From contig NC_012778.1 of assembly GCF_000146185.1 (NCBI RefSeq), positions 1,433,001 to 1,497,000 of the forward strand: a DNA stretch of 64,000 nt, written 5' to 3'. Of the stretch, positions 1 to 10,791 are shown in pieces. Both the position numbers and the translations under genes were made by a program. Source of the DNA: [Eubacterium] eligens ATCC 27750 (lineage in GTDB: Bacteria > Bacillota > Clostridia > Lachnospirales > Lachnospiraceae). Every line of letters begins with the position of its first letter. The stretch's first letter is position 1. Below the pieces are notes generated by a model. That model made no database searches. It had not been told where the DNA came from and was given only the letters and a program-made list of their open reading frames with translations.

Positions 1-175
1 ATAAATGTGGTGAATGCATATCATCCACGGTTCCATTAAGATACATATTTATCTGCTCGTCCGTTTCTAACCCTCTGTTACGGATAATTCTTGCCATAAC
101 CTGGTCAATGCCAAATCTTTCCCCAATTGCTTTGAAATCAGCTTTCTTAGTGTATACTTTCCAGTTGCTTTTCAC
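1..175 (-). CDS. recJ: RecJ, 5' end only (cut by window edge)
   Basis: N-terminal 58 codons of a single-stranded-DNA-specific 5'-3' exonuclease used in recombination and repair. The translation holds the RecJ start pattern KKADFKAIGERFGI, then ARIIRN and YLNGT, which precedes the DHH core (outside the window). I chose a GTG start at 175 because GGGAG lies 8 nt upstream and the nearest upstream ATG is in another frame. It follows secDF on the same strand with about 90 bp between. Identity rests on a short N-terminus, so confidence is moderate. Confidence 0.75.
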   Translation of the reverse strand, partial: MKSNWKVYTKKADFKAIGERFGIDQVMARIIRNRGLETDEQINMYLNGTVDDMHSPHL

Positions 176-207
176 TCTTTTCTCCCTGTTTCATTATTAA
201 ACCAATT

Positions 208-238
208 ATGGCGGGAACTGATATACAATCCCCGCCAT
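208..238 (-). terminator. Hairpin between secDF and recJ
   Basis: Perfect 8-bp stem (ATGGCGGG at 208-215, CCCGCCAT at 231-238) with a 15-nt loop, directly downstream of the secDF stop. Read on the minus strand it is followed by AATTGGTTTAAT, not a clean U-tract. It could be a weak terminator, an attenuator or a processing hairpin ahead of recJ. Confidence 0.5.
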
Positions 239-263
239 GTCATAAACTTATTGTATCTGTTAA

Positions 264-2504
264 TTAAACCTGAGAACCGTCTTCAAAAACCTCTTTCTTG
301 GAAGCTGCTTTTTTATTATTCTCTTCTACAACGCCTCTCTTCTTACCACCCATTACGTACCACATAGCACTTGTTAAGCATACTGATGAGTAAGCACCAA
401 CAACAATACCTACGATAAGTGGAAGTGTGAACTCCTTAACCGAAGTTACACCCATAATGAAAAGAACAATAAGCATTATAAGTGTTGTTATAGATGTATA
501 TACTGTTCTTGACATTGTGCTTGTTATTGATGAGTTAACAAGCTCTGTAATGTTAGTCTTTGAATTAGCTGTCTTTAACTGCTCTCTTATTCTGTCAAAG
601 ATAATAATTGTACCGTTAATAGAATAACCTACTATTGTAAGCATACATGCAATAAATGTTGTTCCAACCGGAATTCTTGCAAATGCATAGAATGCAAGAA
701 CAACAAGTACATCATGAAGAAGTGCTAATACAGCTGCAAGTGCAAATCTGATATCACGGAATCTTACAAAGATATATATCAACATACAGATTGTAGCAAG
801 TATAACTGAAAGAATAGCATCTCTCTTAACTGTTGCAGAAACTGATGAGCTGATTGTATCTGTCTCAACGATTGTTCCATCTTTGATTGGATACTTAGCT
901 GTAACCGCATTTTCAATAGCTTCTCTCTGTTCAAGTGAAAGATCTGATGTCTTGAATGAAACCTGTGTTGAATCTGCAACCTTCTGCTGCTGAACCTCTG
1001 TAATACCTGCAGCATCTCTGATTACAGGAATGATATTATCCTCAATCTCTTCTGCTGTATATTCTTTATCAAATGTAAATGTTGTTGTTGAACCACCAAC
1101 AAACTCAAGGCTGAAATTTAATGCTCTGTTTCCAAGACCAGCCTGAACTGCCATAGTTATGATACCTGCAGCAATAACTACTGCTGAGCCAATCGCAGCC
1201 CATTTCTTAATGCTAAGAACATCAAGCGTCTTTCTGTATACATTCTTACCATACCACTTAGCATCCCTGATACCAAAGTTATATAAAAGCTTCATAATAA
1301 CCTTAGTAATAACAAGTGATGTAAAAATTGATACTATATTACCAACTGCAAGAGTTGTAGCAAATCCCTTAACTGGACCTGTACCGAATATGTACAATAC
1401 TAAAGCAGCGATAAGTGTTGTTACGTTACCATCTACTATAGATGATGTTGCCTTGTTATAACCTGAAAGAATAGCACTTTCTACAGACTTTCCGGCACCA
1501 ATCTCTTCTCTTATTCTTGTGTAGATAATAACATTACCATCTACTGCCATACCAATACCAAGAATAATACCGGCAATACCCGGAAGTGTAAGAGTAAGAT
1601 CATATACACTTACAAGGAATAAAACAAGTGATGTATAGATAATCAGTGATAATGTTGCAACAAGTCCAGGAATTCTGAACATAACAATCATGAATAAGCA
1701 GAGTAATGCAAGACCTATAGCAGCAGCAATTAAACTTGATTTGATAGCAGCATGTCCAAGCTGTGCTCCAACGATGTTAGAGCTTACTTCTTCAAGTGTA
1801 AGAGGAATTGAACCAACTCTTATATATGTTGCAAGGTTATCTGCCTCATCGAATGATTCCATACCTGTGATAGTTGCTGTACCACCTGATATAGCTGTCT
1901 TAACGTTAGGTGCACTTACAACTTCTCCGTCGTATACTATATATATTCTGTTACCAATATTAGCTGATGTTGCATCATAGAATTTAGTAGCACCATCATC
2001 TGTAAATGTAAGCTGGACACCATAAGGTGTATCTTCTGAACTGTTAGTATCAGTGTAAGCCTGTGCTGCCTTTACATCTGAACCTGTAAGAAGTGGTGTG
2101 TAATCATTGCCCTGTGAGAATGCTGTATATCCTGTAGAATCGAGGAATTCCAATGAACCTGGTGTACCAAGTTCCTTAAGAATCTCATTAGCATCTGTTA
2201 CTCCAGGAATCTCAACAGTAATTCTGTTGTCACCTTCCTTATAAACCTGTGACTCTGTACTCTTTCCTTCTACTCGCTTCTGAAGCTTATAGATTGTATC
2301 CTCTACATCCTGTGATGTAAAGTTATCTTCCTTAATCTGATATGTGATACTTACACCACCTGCAAGATCAAGACCAAGATCTATATCATAGGTGCTTCCG
2401 TATCCCTTTCCATTAAGTCCGAAAAATGCTGTTAATACAAGTCCAACCAGTAAAACAGCAACGATTATTGAATAAATAATCTTCTTAGGTAAACTGTACT
2501 TCAT
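264..2504 (-). CDS. secDF: Protein translocase subunit SecDF (fused)
   Basis: A 746-residue fusion of SecD and SecF, the RND-like accessory subunits that use the proton-motive force to help pull proteins across the membrane after SecA/SecYEG. The N-terminal helix (about 8-28) is followed by the SecD signature GLDLAGG, an extracytoplasmic P1-type domain, and a first bundle of membrane helices (about 255-410). The second half repeats this: a helix near 435-455, LEFVGGSTTTF (the SecF signature), and a second bundle to about 725. The hydrophilic tail is rich in K/E. A single fused gene is common in Clostridia and Bacilli. The next gene on the strand is recJ. Confidence 0.95.
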   Translation of the reverse strand: MKYSLPKKIIYSIIVAVLLVGLVLTAFFGLNGKGYGSTYDIDLGLDLAGGVSITYQIKEDNFTSQDVEDTIYKLQKRVEGKSTESQVYKEGDNRITVEIPGVTDANEILKELGTPGSLEFLDSTGYTAFSQGNDYTPLLTGSDVKAAQAYTDTNSSEDTPYGVQLTFTDDGATKFYDATSANIGNRIYIVYDGEVVSAPNVKTAISGGTATITGMESFDEADNLATYIRVGSIPLTLEEVSSNIVGAQLGHAAIKSSLIAAAIGLALLCLFMIVMFRIPGLVATLSLIIYTSLVLFLVSVYDLTLTLPGIAGIILGIGMAVDGNVIIYTRIREEIGAGKSVESAILSGYNKATSSIVDGNVTTLIAALVLYIFGTGPVKGFATTLAVGNIVSIFTSLVITKVIMKLLYNFGIRDAKWYGKNVYRKTLDVLSIKKWAAIGSAVVIAAGIITMAVQAGLGNRALNFSLEFVGGSTTTFTFDKEYTAEEIEDNIIPVIRDAAGITEVQQQKVADSTQVSFKTSDLSLEQREAIENAVTAKYPIKDGTIVETDTISSSVSATVKRDAILSVILATICMLIYIFVRFRDIRFALAAVLALLHDVLVVLAFYAFARIPVGTTFIACMLTIVGYSINGTIIIFDRIREQLKTANSKTNITELVNSSITSTMSRTVYTSITTLIMLIVLFIMGVTSVKEFTLPLIVGIVVGAYSSVCLTSAMWYVMGGKKRGVVEENNKKAASKKEVFEDGSQV

Positions 2505-2525
2505 GTTAAAAACTCTCCCTTATAC

Positions 2526-3887
2526 TTATTCTTCCTCAGCCATGGCCGCACGAATCATTATTGCACATTCTATACGCTTTTTCTGAAGTTCACATCCAAC
2601 ATCATACGCATCATTGATATTACCATGGAAGTTATATGAGTTAGCTGCACAACCACCACTGCAATAGAATTTTGCAAAACAATTCTTACATTTTTCCTTT
2701 GAATAGACATTACTATTCTTAAACATGTCTCTGATGTCTGGTCTTACTATTCCATCATCAACATTACCCATAAGGAAATCTTCGTTACCAACAAACTGAT
2801 GACATGGGTAGAAATCTCCCCAAGGTGTAACTGCAAGATACTCACAGCCTGAACCACATCCTGACAATCTCTTGGCAACACATGGACCACCATTAATATC
2901 TATCATAAAGTGGAAGAAATTAAAGCCTTTACCAGCTTTCTTTCGCTTAATGATTTCTTTCGCAAGGATATCATACTGTTCACAAAGGAACGGAATATCC
3001 TCTTCTCTTATAGCATATGAATCTGTCGGCTGTGCAACAACAGGCTCAACAGAAATCTGCTCAAATCCCTCATCAGCAAGATGAAGAACATCTTCTGAAA
3101 AATCCAGATTATTATGTGTAAATGTACCTCTGACATAATAATTCATCTGATTTCTGCTCTCTGCCACCTTCTTAAACTTAGGCATTATAATGTCATATGA
3201 GCTGCCGTGGTTATTCCTTGTCGGACGCATAAGGTCATTAATCTCCTTACGTCCATCTATGCTAAGTACAATATTACTCATCTCCTTATTGGCGAAATCA
3301 AGAATCTCGTCATTAAGAAGAATACCATTAGTCGTAAGTGTGAATCTGAACTTCTTATTATTAGCCTCTTCTATGCTTCTTCCGTATTCAACAAGCTGCT
3401 TAACAACTTCAAAATTCATAGTTGGCTCACCGCCAAAGAAGTCTACCTCAAGATTCTTTCTTGAGCCTGAATTGGCAACAAGGAAATCAAGAGCCTTCTT
3501 TCCTACCTCGTAACTCATAAGAGCTCTTCTTCCATGATATTCGCCTTCTTCTGCAAAGCAATATTTACATGCAAGATTACAGTCATGTGCTATATGAAGA
3601 CATAAAGCCTTAACAACTGTAGGTCTGTCCTTAAAATTATCTATATATGGTTCATATATATCTTCTGTAAAGAGCTGACCTGCTTCCTTAAGTTCGTCAA
3701 TCTCTTCATATGCCTCTTTAATATCCTGAACAGAATATCTGTCTCTAAGTGCATCTGTAATCTGCTCAAGAGTATTATTCTCATAAAGTCCTATAATATC
3801 GTATACCATATCATCAACAACATGTACTGAGCCGCTGTTGACATCCAATACGATATTATAACCGTTATTCTTATACTGATGTATCAT
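2526..3887 (-). CDS. SCIFF peptide maturase (radical SAM/SPASM)
   Basis: A 453-residue radical SAM enzyme that installs thioether cross-links in the SCIFF ribosomal peptide encoded just upstream. The N-terminal about 90 residues resemble a peptide-recognition domain. The radical SAM motif CNLACKYC sits near residue 104. The C-terminal SPASM-type region has the clusters CVAKRLSGCGSGC and CKNCFAKFYCSGGC, which would bind auxiliary 4Fe-4S clusters. The start has GGAGG 7 nt upstream. The gene lies about 90 bp downstream of the SCIFF precursor and behind a hairpin that may set the ratio of peptide to enzyme. The pairing is the family's invariant arrangement, so the call is firm; the final product's role is unknown. 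Confidence 0.95.
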   Translation of the reverse strand: MIHQYKNNGYNIVLDVNSGSVHVVDDMVYDIIGLYENNTLEQITDALRDRYSVQDIKEAYEEIDELKEAGQLFTEDIYEPYIDNFKDRPTVVKALCLHIAHDCNLACKYCFAEEGEYHGRRALMSYEVGKKALDFLVANSGSRKNLEVDFFGGEPTMNFEVVKQLVEYGRSIEEANNKKFRFTLTTNGILLNDEILDFANKEMSNIVLSIDGRKEINDLMRPTRNNHGSSYDIIMPKFKKVAESRNQMNYYVRGTFTHNNLDFSEDVLHLADEGFEQISVEPVVAQPTDSYAIREEDIPFLCEQYDILAKEIIKRKKAGKGFNFFHFMIDINGGPCVAKRLSGCGSGCEYLAVTPWGDFYPCHQFVGNEDFLMGNVDDGIVRPDIRDMFKNSNVYSKEKCKNCFAKFYCSGGCAANSYNFHGNINDAYDVGCELQKKRIECAIMIRAAMAEEE

Positions 3888-3934
3888 TAAAAAGCCTCCA
3901 AACCGTAAATGTTCTCAATACATTTACGAAAAAT

Positions 3935-3965
3935 AAGAGAGTGCAGAATAGCTCGACACTCTCTT
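3935..3965 (-). terminator. Attenuator-like terminator between SCIFF and its maturase
   Basis: Perfect 9-bp stem (AAGAGAGTG at 3935-3943, CACTCTCTT at 3957-3965), followed on the minus strand by ATTTTTC. It lies between the peptide gene and the maturase gene, so partial read-through would give much more peptide than enzyme. Confidence 0.75.
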
Positions 3966-3975
3966 ACTAAAAATA

Positions 3976-4122
3976 CTAGTTATTCTTATTCTCACAGCTC
4001 TGGTTACCAACTGTGCAAGATGTCTTACATGCTGACTGGCATGATGTCTGGCACTCGCCACATCCGCCGTGCTTCATTGTATCCTTTAATACGCGGTTGC
4101 TGATTGTCTTAATATGTTTCAC
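3976..4122 (-). CDS. SCIFF ribosomal peptide precursor
   Basis: A 48-residue peptide of the 'six cysteines in forty-five residues' family, a ribosomally made precursor widespread in Clostridia. It starts VKHIKTISNRVLKDT (leader part) and carries six Cys in the pattern CGEC-x3-C-x3-C-x3-C-x6-C. It starts at GTG with a strong AAGGAGG 7 nt upstream, which is why it is easy to miss. A promoter lies just upstream and a hairpin follows, then the dedicated radical SAM maturase. Cys count and gene pairing make this call firm. Confidence 0.95.
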   Translation of the reverse strand: MKHIKTISNRVLKDTMKHGGCGECQTSCQSACKTSCTVGNQSCENKNN

Positions 4123-4157
4123 GACAATACCTCCTTCATATATTCAAATTATATCGT

Positions 4158-4186
4158 ATTATATCATGTACAAGTCTTATTTTCAA
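4158..4186 (-). promoter_or_regulatory. Promoter of the SCIFF operon
   Basis: On the minus strand: -35 TTGAAA (4181-4186), 17-bp spacer, -10 TATAAT (4158-4163). It lies about 35 bp upstream of the SCIFF start and matches the sigma-A consensus well. Confidence 0.8.
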
Positions 4187-4348
4187 TCATTTATTCTAAA
4201 GATTTGTTCAGATAATTATTCTTCTTTCAAAAGTCTTTTCGCAATTTTTATGTATTTTGCATTAAATACAGCTACTTTTCTTATGTTTTCACATAAATTA
4301 TTGTTTTATATTATTAAGATATGCTATGTATTAATATAGGAGATTATT

Positions 4349-5674
4349 ATGTTTACATCTAAAGATTTAAAGAAGCTTATTATTCCTCTGATATTTGAAC
4401 AGCTGCTGGCTGTCAGCGTAGGTTTTGTTGATACATTCATGGTATCAATAGCAGGAGAGGCGGCAGTTTCAGGTGTCGCACTTGTTGATAATATAAGCAA
4501 CCTGCTTATCCAGATATTATCAGCTCTTGCAACCGGAGGTGCTGTTGTATGCAGCCAGTATCTTGGCAGCAGGAACATTGATATGTCCAAGAAATCTGCC
4601 GGACAGCTTATATTTATTATGAGTGCACTATCATCATTACTAATGGTTATCTCTCTCATAGGCAATCACGGTATCATCAATTTCATATTTGGCAAGATTG
4701 AAACAGATGTATTTGAAAGTGCAAGTATATATTTCTATATAACAGCAATCTCATACCCGTTCCTCGGTGTTTATAATGCAGGTGCAGCTCTTTTTAGAAG
4801 TATTGGAAACAGCAAGATAAGTATGAACACAAGCCTTATCATGAACATAATCAATATTTGTGGGAATGCTTTATTTATATTTGTATTTGATATGGGAGTT
4901 GCCGGTGTAGCTTTAGCCACTCTTATTTCGCGAATCATATCAGCCATAATTATTATTGGATTTATGTTCAGAACAGAATCAGCAATAAGAATAAAGACCT
5001 GCAAAGATTTTCTTCCATCACCTTCTATCATTAAGAAGATTCTGTCTATTGGTCTTCCGAGCGGATTGGAAAACGGCATGTTCCAGATAGGTAAGCTTTC
5101 TGTTTCAAGCCTTGTTTCAACATTTGGTACTGCTGCCATCGCTGCCAACTCTGTTGCCAATTCTGTTACAATGTTTGCCAATATTCCGGGTAACGCAATT
5201 GGCATGGCAATGATTACTGTTATTGGCCAGTGTATAGGTGCAAAGAAGCCTGATGAAGCCAAAAGATATGGAAAAAAACTTATGTTTATTGCATATGCAG
5301 GTATTCTTGCAACCAACATTGTAATGACAATAGTTGCCGTTCCTGTGGTAGGACTTTTCCATCTGTCACCGGAAGCAACCAAAACCGGTTTAAGCCTTAT
5401 CCATTGCTTCTCAATTGTAGCAATATTCATATGGCCACTTAGCTTTACTATGCCTAATGCTCTCCGTGCTGCCGGTGATGCCAAATACACAATGATGGTA
5501 AGCATCTTCTCTATGTGGGCATTCCGTGTGGGAAGCAGTTACCTTCTTGGTGGTACATTAGGACTTGGCGTGCTCGGTGTATGGTTTGGTATGTTCATCG
5601 ACTGGGGATTCCGTTCACTTGCATTCCTTATAAGATTCATACGTGGAAAATGGACACAGAAGGCGGTTATATGA
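4349..5674 (+). CDS. MATE family efflux transporter
   Basis: A 441-residue multidrug and toxin extrusion (MATE) transporter, an integral membrane antiporter that exports cationic compounds using Na+ or H+ gradients. About twelve hydrophobic helices are visible. The N-terminal stretch LIIPLIFEQLLAVSVGFVDT and the later LSIGLPSGLENGMFQIGKL are the typical paired repeats of the two six-helix halves. The start has TAGGAGAT upstream. It is transcribed away from SCIFF, alone, and ends in the palindrome it shares with map. Substrate cannot be told. Confidence 0.92.
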   Translation: MFTSKDLKKLIIPLIFEQLLAVSVGFVDTFMVSIAGEAAVSGVALVDNISNLLIQILSALATGGAVVCSQYLGSRNIDMSKKSAGQLIFIMSALSSLLMVISLIGNHGIINFIFGKIETDVFESASIYFYITAISYPFLGVYNAGAALFRSIGNSKISMNTSLIMNIINICGNALFIFVFDMGVAGVALATLISRIISAIIIIGFMFRTESAIRIKTCKDFLPSPSIIKKILSIGLPSGLENGMFQIGKLSVSSLVSTFGTAAIAANSVANSVTMFANIPGNAIGMAMITVIGQCIGAKKPDEAKRYGKKLMFIAYAGILATNIVMTIVAVPVVGLFHLSPEATKTGLSLIHCFSIVAIFIWPLSFTMPNALRAAGDAKYTMMVSIFSMWAFRVGSSYLLGGTLGLGVLGVWFGMFIDWGFRSLAFLIRFIRGKWTQKAVI

Positions 5675-5824
5675 TGATAATTATATGACAGTCTGATGTC
5701 TGTGAACTGTCTCTTAACACCGGATATCTACTGTCAGATGGACGACAAGTCGTCTAATTCTGGATATACAATGTCATTTGTGTGCTGAATAATGCGACTA
5801 CCTATAGGTATCACATCAATAAAA

Positions 5825-5938
5825 AAGTTCCTGCCAATCAGGCGCTTTGAGCCCGCCGGTTCTTAATGAGCGTGTAACGCGAATTTAGTACCGCTGCGAG
5901 GCGAGAGCAGCGAAAGCGTGCCTGATTGGCAGGAACTT
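5825..5938. repeat. 114-bp palindromic intergenic element / bidirectional terminator
   Basis: Perfect 19-bp inverted arms (5825-5843 and 5920-5938), extended by GCTTT/AAAGC with a one-base bulge, enclose about 76 bp that itself folds (GCTGC/GCAGC; CGGT...ACCG). T-rich tracts flank both sides, so it can terminate both the MATE gene (+) and map (-). The large structured loop is more than a simple terminator needs and suggests a palindromic repeat element. The interval 5675-5824 ahead of it shows no gene that I can support. Confidence 0.75.
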
Positions 5939-5948
5939 ATTTTATTTC

Positions 5949-6824
5949 TTACCAACTTATTACTTCGTGTCCGTCCTCTGTTACAAGAACCTGAATTTCC
6001 CACTGTGCTGAAGGAAGTCCATCAGCTGTAGATACTTCCCAGCCGTTCTTTTCATCTGTAACAACATTTACCTTACCCATATTAACCATAGGCTCTATTG
6101 TAAACATCATTCCCGGAGCCATAACCATATCTGTTCCTTTTCTGGTGTTGTACCCAACCCATGGGTCTTCATGAAATTCAAGTCCGACTCCATGGCCGCC
6201 GATTTCTCTTACAACAGTATATCCATTAGCATATGCATGGTCATGTACTGCCTGTCCCATATCGCCTAAGAAGCCCCAAGGCTTAACCTGCTCAAGTCCT
6301 AATTCAACACATTCCTTAGTAACATCAACAAGCTTCTTTACCTCAGGCTTAACATCACCTATACAGAACATTCTTGATGAATCTGAAAAATATCCGTGAA
6401 GAATTGTAGAACAGTCAACATTTACAATATCACCTGACTTAAGGATAACATCCTTAGATGGAAATCCGTGGCATACCTGCTCATTAACAGATGTACACAC
6501 ACTGTAAGGATATCCTTCATAATTAAGTGGTGCTGGAATTCCTCCCATATCAGTGGTTACATCATATACAATCTTATCAATCTCCGCAGTGTTCATGCCC
6601 TCATGTATTTCTGCTGCAACCGCATCAAGGCACGCAACATTTATCCTGGCACTCTCTTTAATTTTCTCAATCTGTTCAGGTGTCTTGATTAACTTGTGTG
6701 ATGGCACAATATGTCCAATATCCTCGAGATATCTTAACTTATCGTCAAATGCTTCATGACACGCTTTGTATTTCTTACCACTGCCACACCAGCAATGGTC
6801 GTTTCTTCCTAATTTCTTAATCAT
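5949..6824 (-). CDS. map: Type I methionine aminopeptidase with SEC-C motif
   Basis: A 291-residue enzyme that removes the initiator Met from new proteins in the cytoplasm. The first about 25 residues form a zinc-binding SEC-C motif (GRNDHCWCGSGKKYKACH), an extension found in some Firmicute paralogues and linked to ribosome association. The pita-bread domain follows, with metal ligands visible in VNVDCST, SDSSRMF, GHGVGLEFHEDP, FTIEPM and WEIQVLV. It stands alone, between eno and the palindromic terminator. A second, shorter MetAP usually sits in the ribosomal-protein operon, so this may be the accessory copy. Confidence 0.95.
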   Translation of the reverse strand: MIKKLGRNDHCWCGSGKKYKACHEAFDDKLRYLEDIGHIVPSHKLIKTPEQIEKIKESARINVACLDAVAAEIHEGMNTAEIDKIVYDVTTDMGGIPAPLNYEGYPYSVCTSVNEQVCHGFPSKDVILKSGDIVNVDCSTILHGYFSDSSRMFCIGDVKPEVKKLVDVTKECVELGLEQVKPWGFLGDMGQAVHDHAYANGYTVVREIGGHGVGLEFHEDPWVGYNTRKGTDMVMAPGMMFTIEPMVNMGKVNVVTDEKNGWEVSTADGLPSAQWEIQVLVTEDGHEVISW

Positions 6825-6908
6825 TGTTCCGCCTTCCTGTTACATATATTATAATCATACACAACTATAAGGCTTTCTTAATATTTTTTCAATATCTGTT
6901 TCAAATGA

Positions 6909-8225
<1,317 letters not shown>

Positions 8226-8317
8226 CTAATCAAATGCTTTGTAATCTTTTAAGTTAGTTTCTTCTAACTTTAGCAATACAATTCTAGCATTATACAACCA
8301 AATCCACAATGCAAGAA

Positions 8318-8351
8318 AATGGGAAGTTTTCTCATTAAAAAACTTCCCATT
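8318..8351 (-). terminator. Terminator of the amino-acid ABC operon
   Basis: 13-bp stem (AATGGGAAGTTTT at 8318-8330, AAAACTTCCCATT at 8339-8351) downstream of the ATPase gene on the minus strand, before eno. Confidence 0.8.
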
Positions 8352-8390
8352 AACAATTATATCCAGCTATTTAGTTTGTATACACATAAA

Positions 8391-9152
8391 TTATTTTTCC
8401 ATCTTCTGTAAAAATGCTTTGGTTCTTTCATTACTTGGATTGTCAATAACATCCTCCGGCTTTCCCTGCTCAACAATAACTCCGCCATCCATGAATATTA
8501 CCCTGTCTGCAACCTTTCTTGCAAATTCAATCTCATGTGTAACTATAATCATTGTCATCTTTTCATCAGCAAGCTGTCTTAAAACCTTAAGAATTCCTGC
8601 AGTAATCTCAGGGTCAAGTGCTGATGTAGGCTCGTCGAAGAAAAGCATTTCAGGATTCATTGCAAGTGCTCTTGCTATCGCAACTCGCTGCTGCTGTCCT
8701 CCTGACAACTGGCATGGATAACTGTTCTCCTTGCCATCAAGTCCAACTTTCTTTAAAAGCTCTTTGGCTTCTTTCTCTACTTCATTCTTGTCCCTTTTCT
8801 GGACACAAACAGGTGCATCAGTAACATTTTTCATGACTGTATAATGTGGAAAAAGATTAAAGTTCTGAAACACAAGTCCATATGTATTCTTGATTTCTCT
8901 TAATTCTTTCTTTCCAACATACACTGAAACTCCGTCCTTGTCCTCACATGCAGTTTCACCACCTAACTTAAGAGTTCCTGCATCCATTGTCTCAAGAAGT
9001 GTTGCACATCGAAGCAATGTTGATTTACCTGATCCGGAAGGTCCAAGAATTGCAACAACCTCCCCCTCATTAACTTCCATTGATATATCCTTAAGCACCT
9101 CAGTATCGCCGAAGGATTTCTTTAAATGTGATATTTCTAATAATTTCTTCAT
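8391..9152 (-). CDS. Amino-acid ABC transporter ATPase (GlnQ-like)
   Basis: A 253-residue polar amino acid importer ATPase. Walker A GPSGSGKST, the signature LSGGQQQRVAIARALA, Walker B MLFFDEPTSALD and the switch His in IIVTHEIEF are all present, in the order of the GlnQ/HisP family. I chose ATG at 9152 because AAGGAGG, which overlaps the previous gene's stop region, sits 8 nt upstream; an upstream TTG in frame would place the RBS inside the gene. It is translationally linked to the fused binding-protein/permease gene, so the two make a full importer. Confidence 0.95.
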   Translation of the reverse strand: MKKLLEISHLKKSFGDTEVLKDISMEVNEGEVVAILGPSGSGKSTLLRCATLLETMDAGTLKLGGETACEDKDGVSVYVGKKELREIKNTYGLVFQNFNLFPHYTVMKNVTDAPVCVQKRDKNEVEKEAKELLKKVGLDGKENSYPCQLSGGQQQRVAIARALAMNPEMLFFDEPTSALDPEITAGILKVLRQLADEKMTMIIVTHEIEFARKVADRVIFMDGGVIVEQGKPEDVIDNPSNERTKAFLQKMEK

Positions 9153-9165
9153 ATTAAAATCCTCC

Positions 9166-10698
9166 TTAATCAAAATACTGCATACGCTTTTCTAGCTTTT
9201 CCATAACCATAGCAACAAGGAAATTGAAAATGTAATAGAACAATCCTGCTATGAATAATGGCATGATACTTGCTGTTGAAGCCGCTACCTGCTTGGCAAG
9301 TGTAAACATTTCTGTGTAAGCAAGTGCAAATGCAAGTGATGTATCCTTAACAAGTGTTATAACCTCGTTAGTAACCGGAGGAAGTACTCTCTTAACCATC
9401 TGAGGGAATATAATCTTCCAGAATGTCTGTACCTTGGAATATCCGAGTACCTCTGCTGCCTCGTACTGTCCCTTAGGTATGCTCTCAATTCCACCTCTGT
9501 ATATTTCTGCAAAATATGCTGCATAATTAAGTGCAAATCCAATAATTACAGCATAGAATCTGTATGTTGCCGTAACCTTCATTCCAAACAGATAATATGG
9601 TCCGAAGAACACAACAAGAAGCTGTAACATAAGAGGAGTTCCTCTCATTATAGATATGTATATTCTCGCAATCCATCTTACAATGCCTATTCTTGACTTT
9701 CTTATTTCACATACAAGAAGTCCTAGCGGCATTGAGAATATAAGTGTTAAGAAGAATATTGCAAGAGTTGCTAACATTCCTGATGAAAGCTGCTTAACTA
9801 TATCCACAAGTCTTTCACCAAATGAATCCTTAGTTGTACTGGTACTGTCAAGGAGATAGGCACTGTCTGTTCCTTCTTCTCCAAGACATACGCTGTCTGT
9901 AAGTCCCCATTTTTCAGCAATCTTGTCAAATGTGCCATCAGCAAGCATATCATTAAGGCTTGTCTGAACTTCATCTCTTAATGCTGTATTACCTAACTTA
10001 AAACCAATACCATACTGTTCGGATGAAACAGTCTCATCAAGCATTGTGAACTTGTTACCTCTCTGCTCAAGCTGGTACTTTGCAACACCCATATCCATAC
10101 ATACAGCATCTGCCGAACCTGATTCAAGGTTCATAAATGCTGAATTATAATCAGATACCTGCTGAAGTGTCTTAAATTGTGCCGCAAGTGCAAGATTTTC
10201 TTCTGTTGCATCCTCTCCTGTAAATGCTGCAAGAGCTGATGAATCAGCCTGTACAATAACAACCTTACCCTTAAGGTCTTCTAACTTCTTTATTCCTAAA
10301 CCAGATTTAACTATAACAACCTGTGAATTATCAATATATGCCTTAGACCATGTATACTCACGCTCTCTTCCATTAAGCGTGAAACCGTTCCATATACAGT
10401 CAATAGAGCCTGAACTAAGCTCCATATCTTTAGAATCCCAGTCAATAGGCTGCTTAACCAGATTCCAGCCATTTCTTTCACATACTTCCTGTGCAAGATC
10501 AAGGTCAAAACCTACATACTCTCCACTATCATCCTTGTAACCATAAGGTGGGAATTCCGCATCAAATCCTACTGTAAATGTAGTTCGTCCATCATCGCTC
10601 TTTTTATTACTGCATGCTGTGAACATTCCCACAATCACAGACAACATTGCCAGTAACAGGACGGCTTTTCTGATATTCTTAGCCATATAAAAATCCAT
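9166..10698 (-). CDS. Amino-acid ABC transporter, substrate-binding protein fused to permease
   Basis: A 510-residue fusion. The N-terminus has a lipoprotein signal ending in MFTAC, then a family-3 solute-binding domain (about 35-270; TVGFDAEFPPYGY, GFDLDLAQEVCERNGW) and a HisM/GlnP-type permease (about 295-505; the coupling-helix segment IYRGGIESIPKGQYEAAEVLGY is seen in pieces). In such proteins the binding domain is tethered to the transporter outside the membrane. An alternative ATG four codons in (10686) is also possible; GAGAAAGG is very close to the first ATG. The ATPase follows at once. The ligand is probably a polar amino acid such as glutamine. Confidence 0.93.
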   Translation of the reverse strand: MDFYMAKNIRKAVLLLAMLSVIVGMFTACSNKKSDDGRTTFTVGFDAEFPPYGYKDDSGEYVGFDLDLAQEVCERNGWNLVKQPIDWDSKDMELSSGSIDCIWNGFTLNGREREYTWSKAYIDNSQVVIVKSGLGIKKLEDLKGKVVIVQADSSALAAFTGEDATEENLALAAQFKTLQQVSDYNSAFMNLESGSADAVCMDMGVAKYQLEQRGNKFTMLDETVSSEQYGIGFKLGNTALRDEVQTSLNDMLADGTFDKIAEKWGLTDSVCLGEEGTDSAYLLDSTSTTKDSFGERLVDIVKQLSSGMLATLAIFFLTLIFSMPLGLLVCEIRKSRIGIVRWIARIYISIMRGTPLMLQLLVVFFGPYYLFGMKVTATYRFYAVIIGFALNYAAYFAEIYRGGIESIPKGQYEAAEVLGYSKVQTFWKIIFPQMVKRVLPPVTNEVITLVKDTSLAFALAYTEMFTLAKQVAASTASIMPLFIAGLFYYIFNFLVAMVMEKLEKRMQYFD

Positions 10699-10791
10699 GC
10701 CTTTCTCGCTTTAATATGCTTTCACTTTACCACAGTAAATCAAGCTTGTCTATTATAACATGAATTACCTGATAAAAGCACTATAAATATT

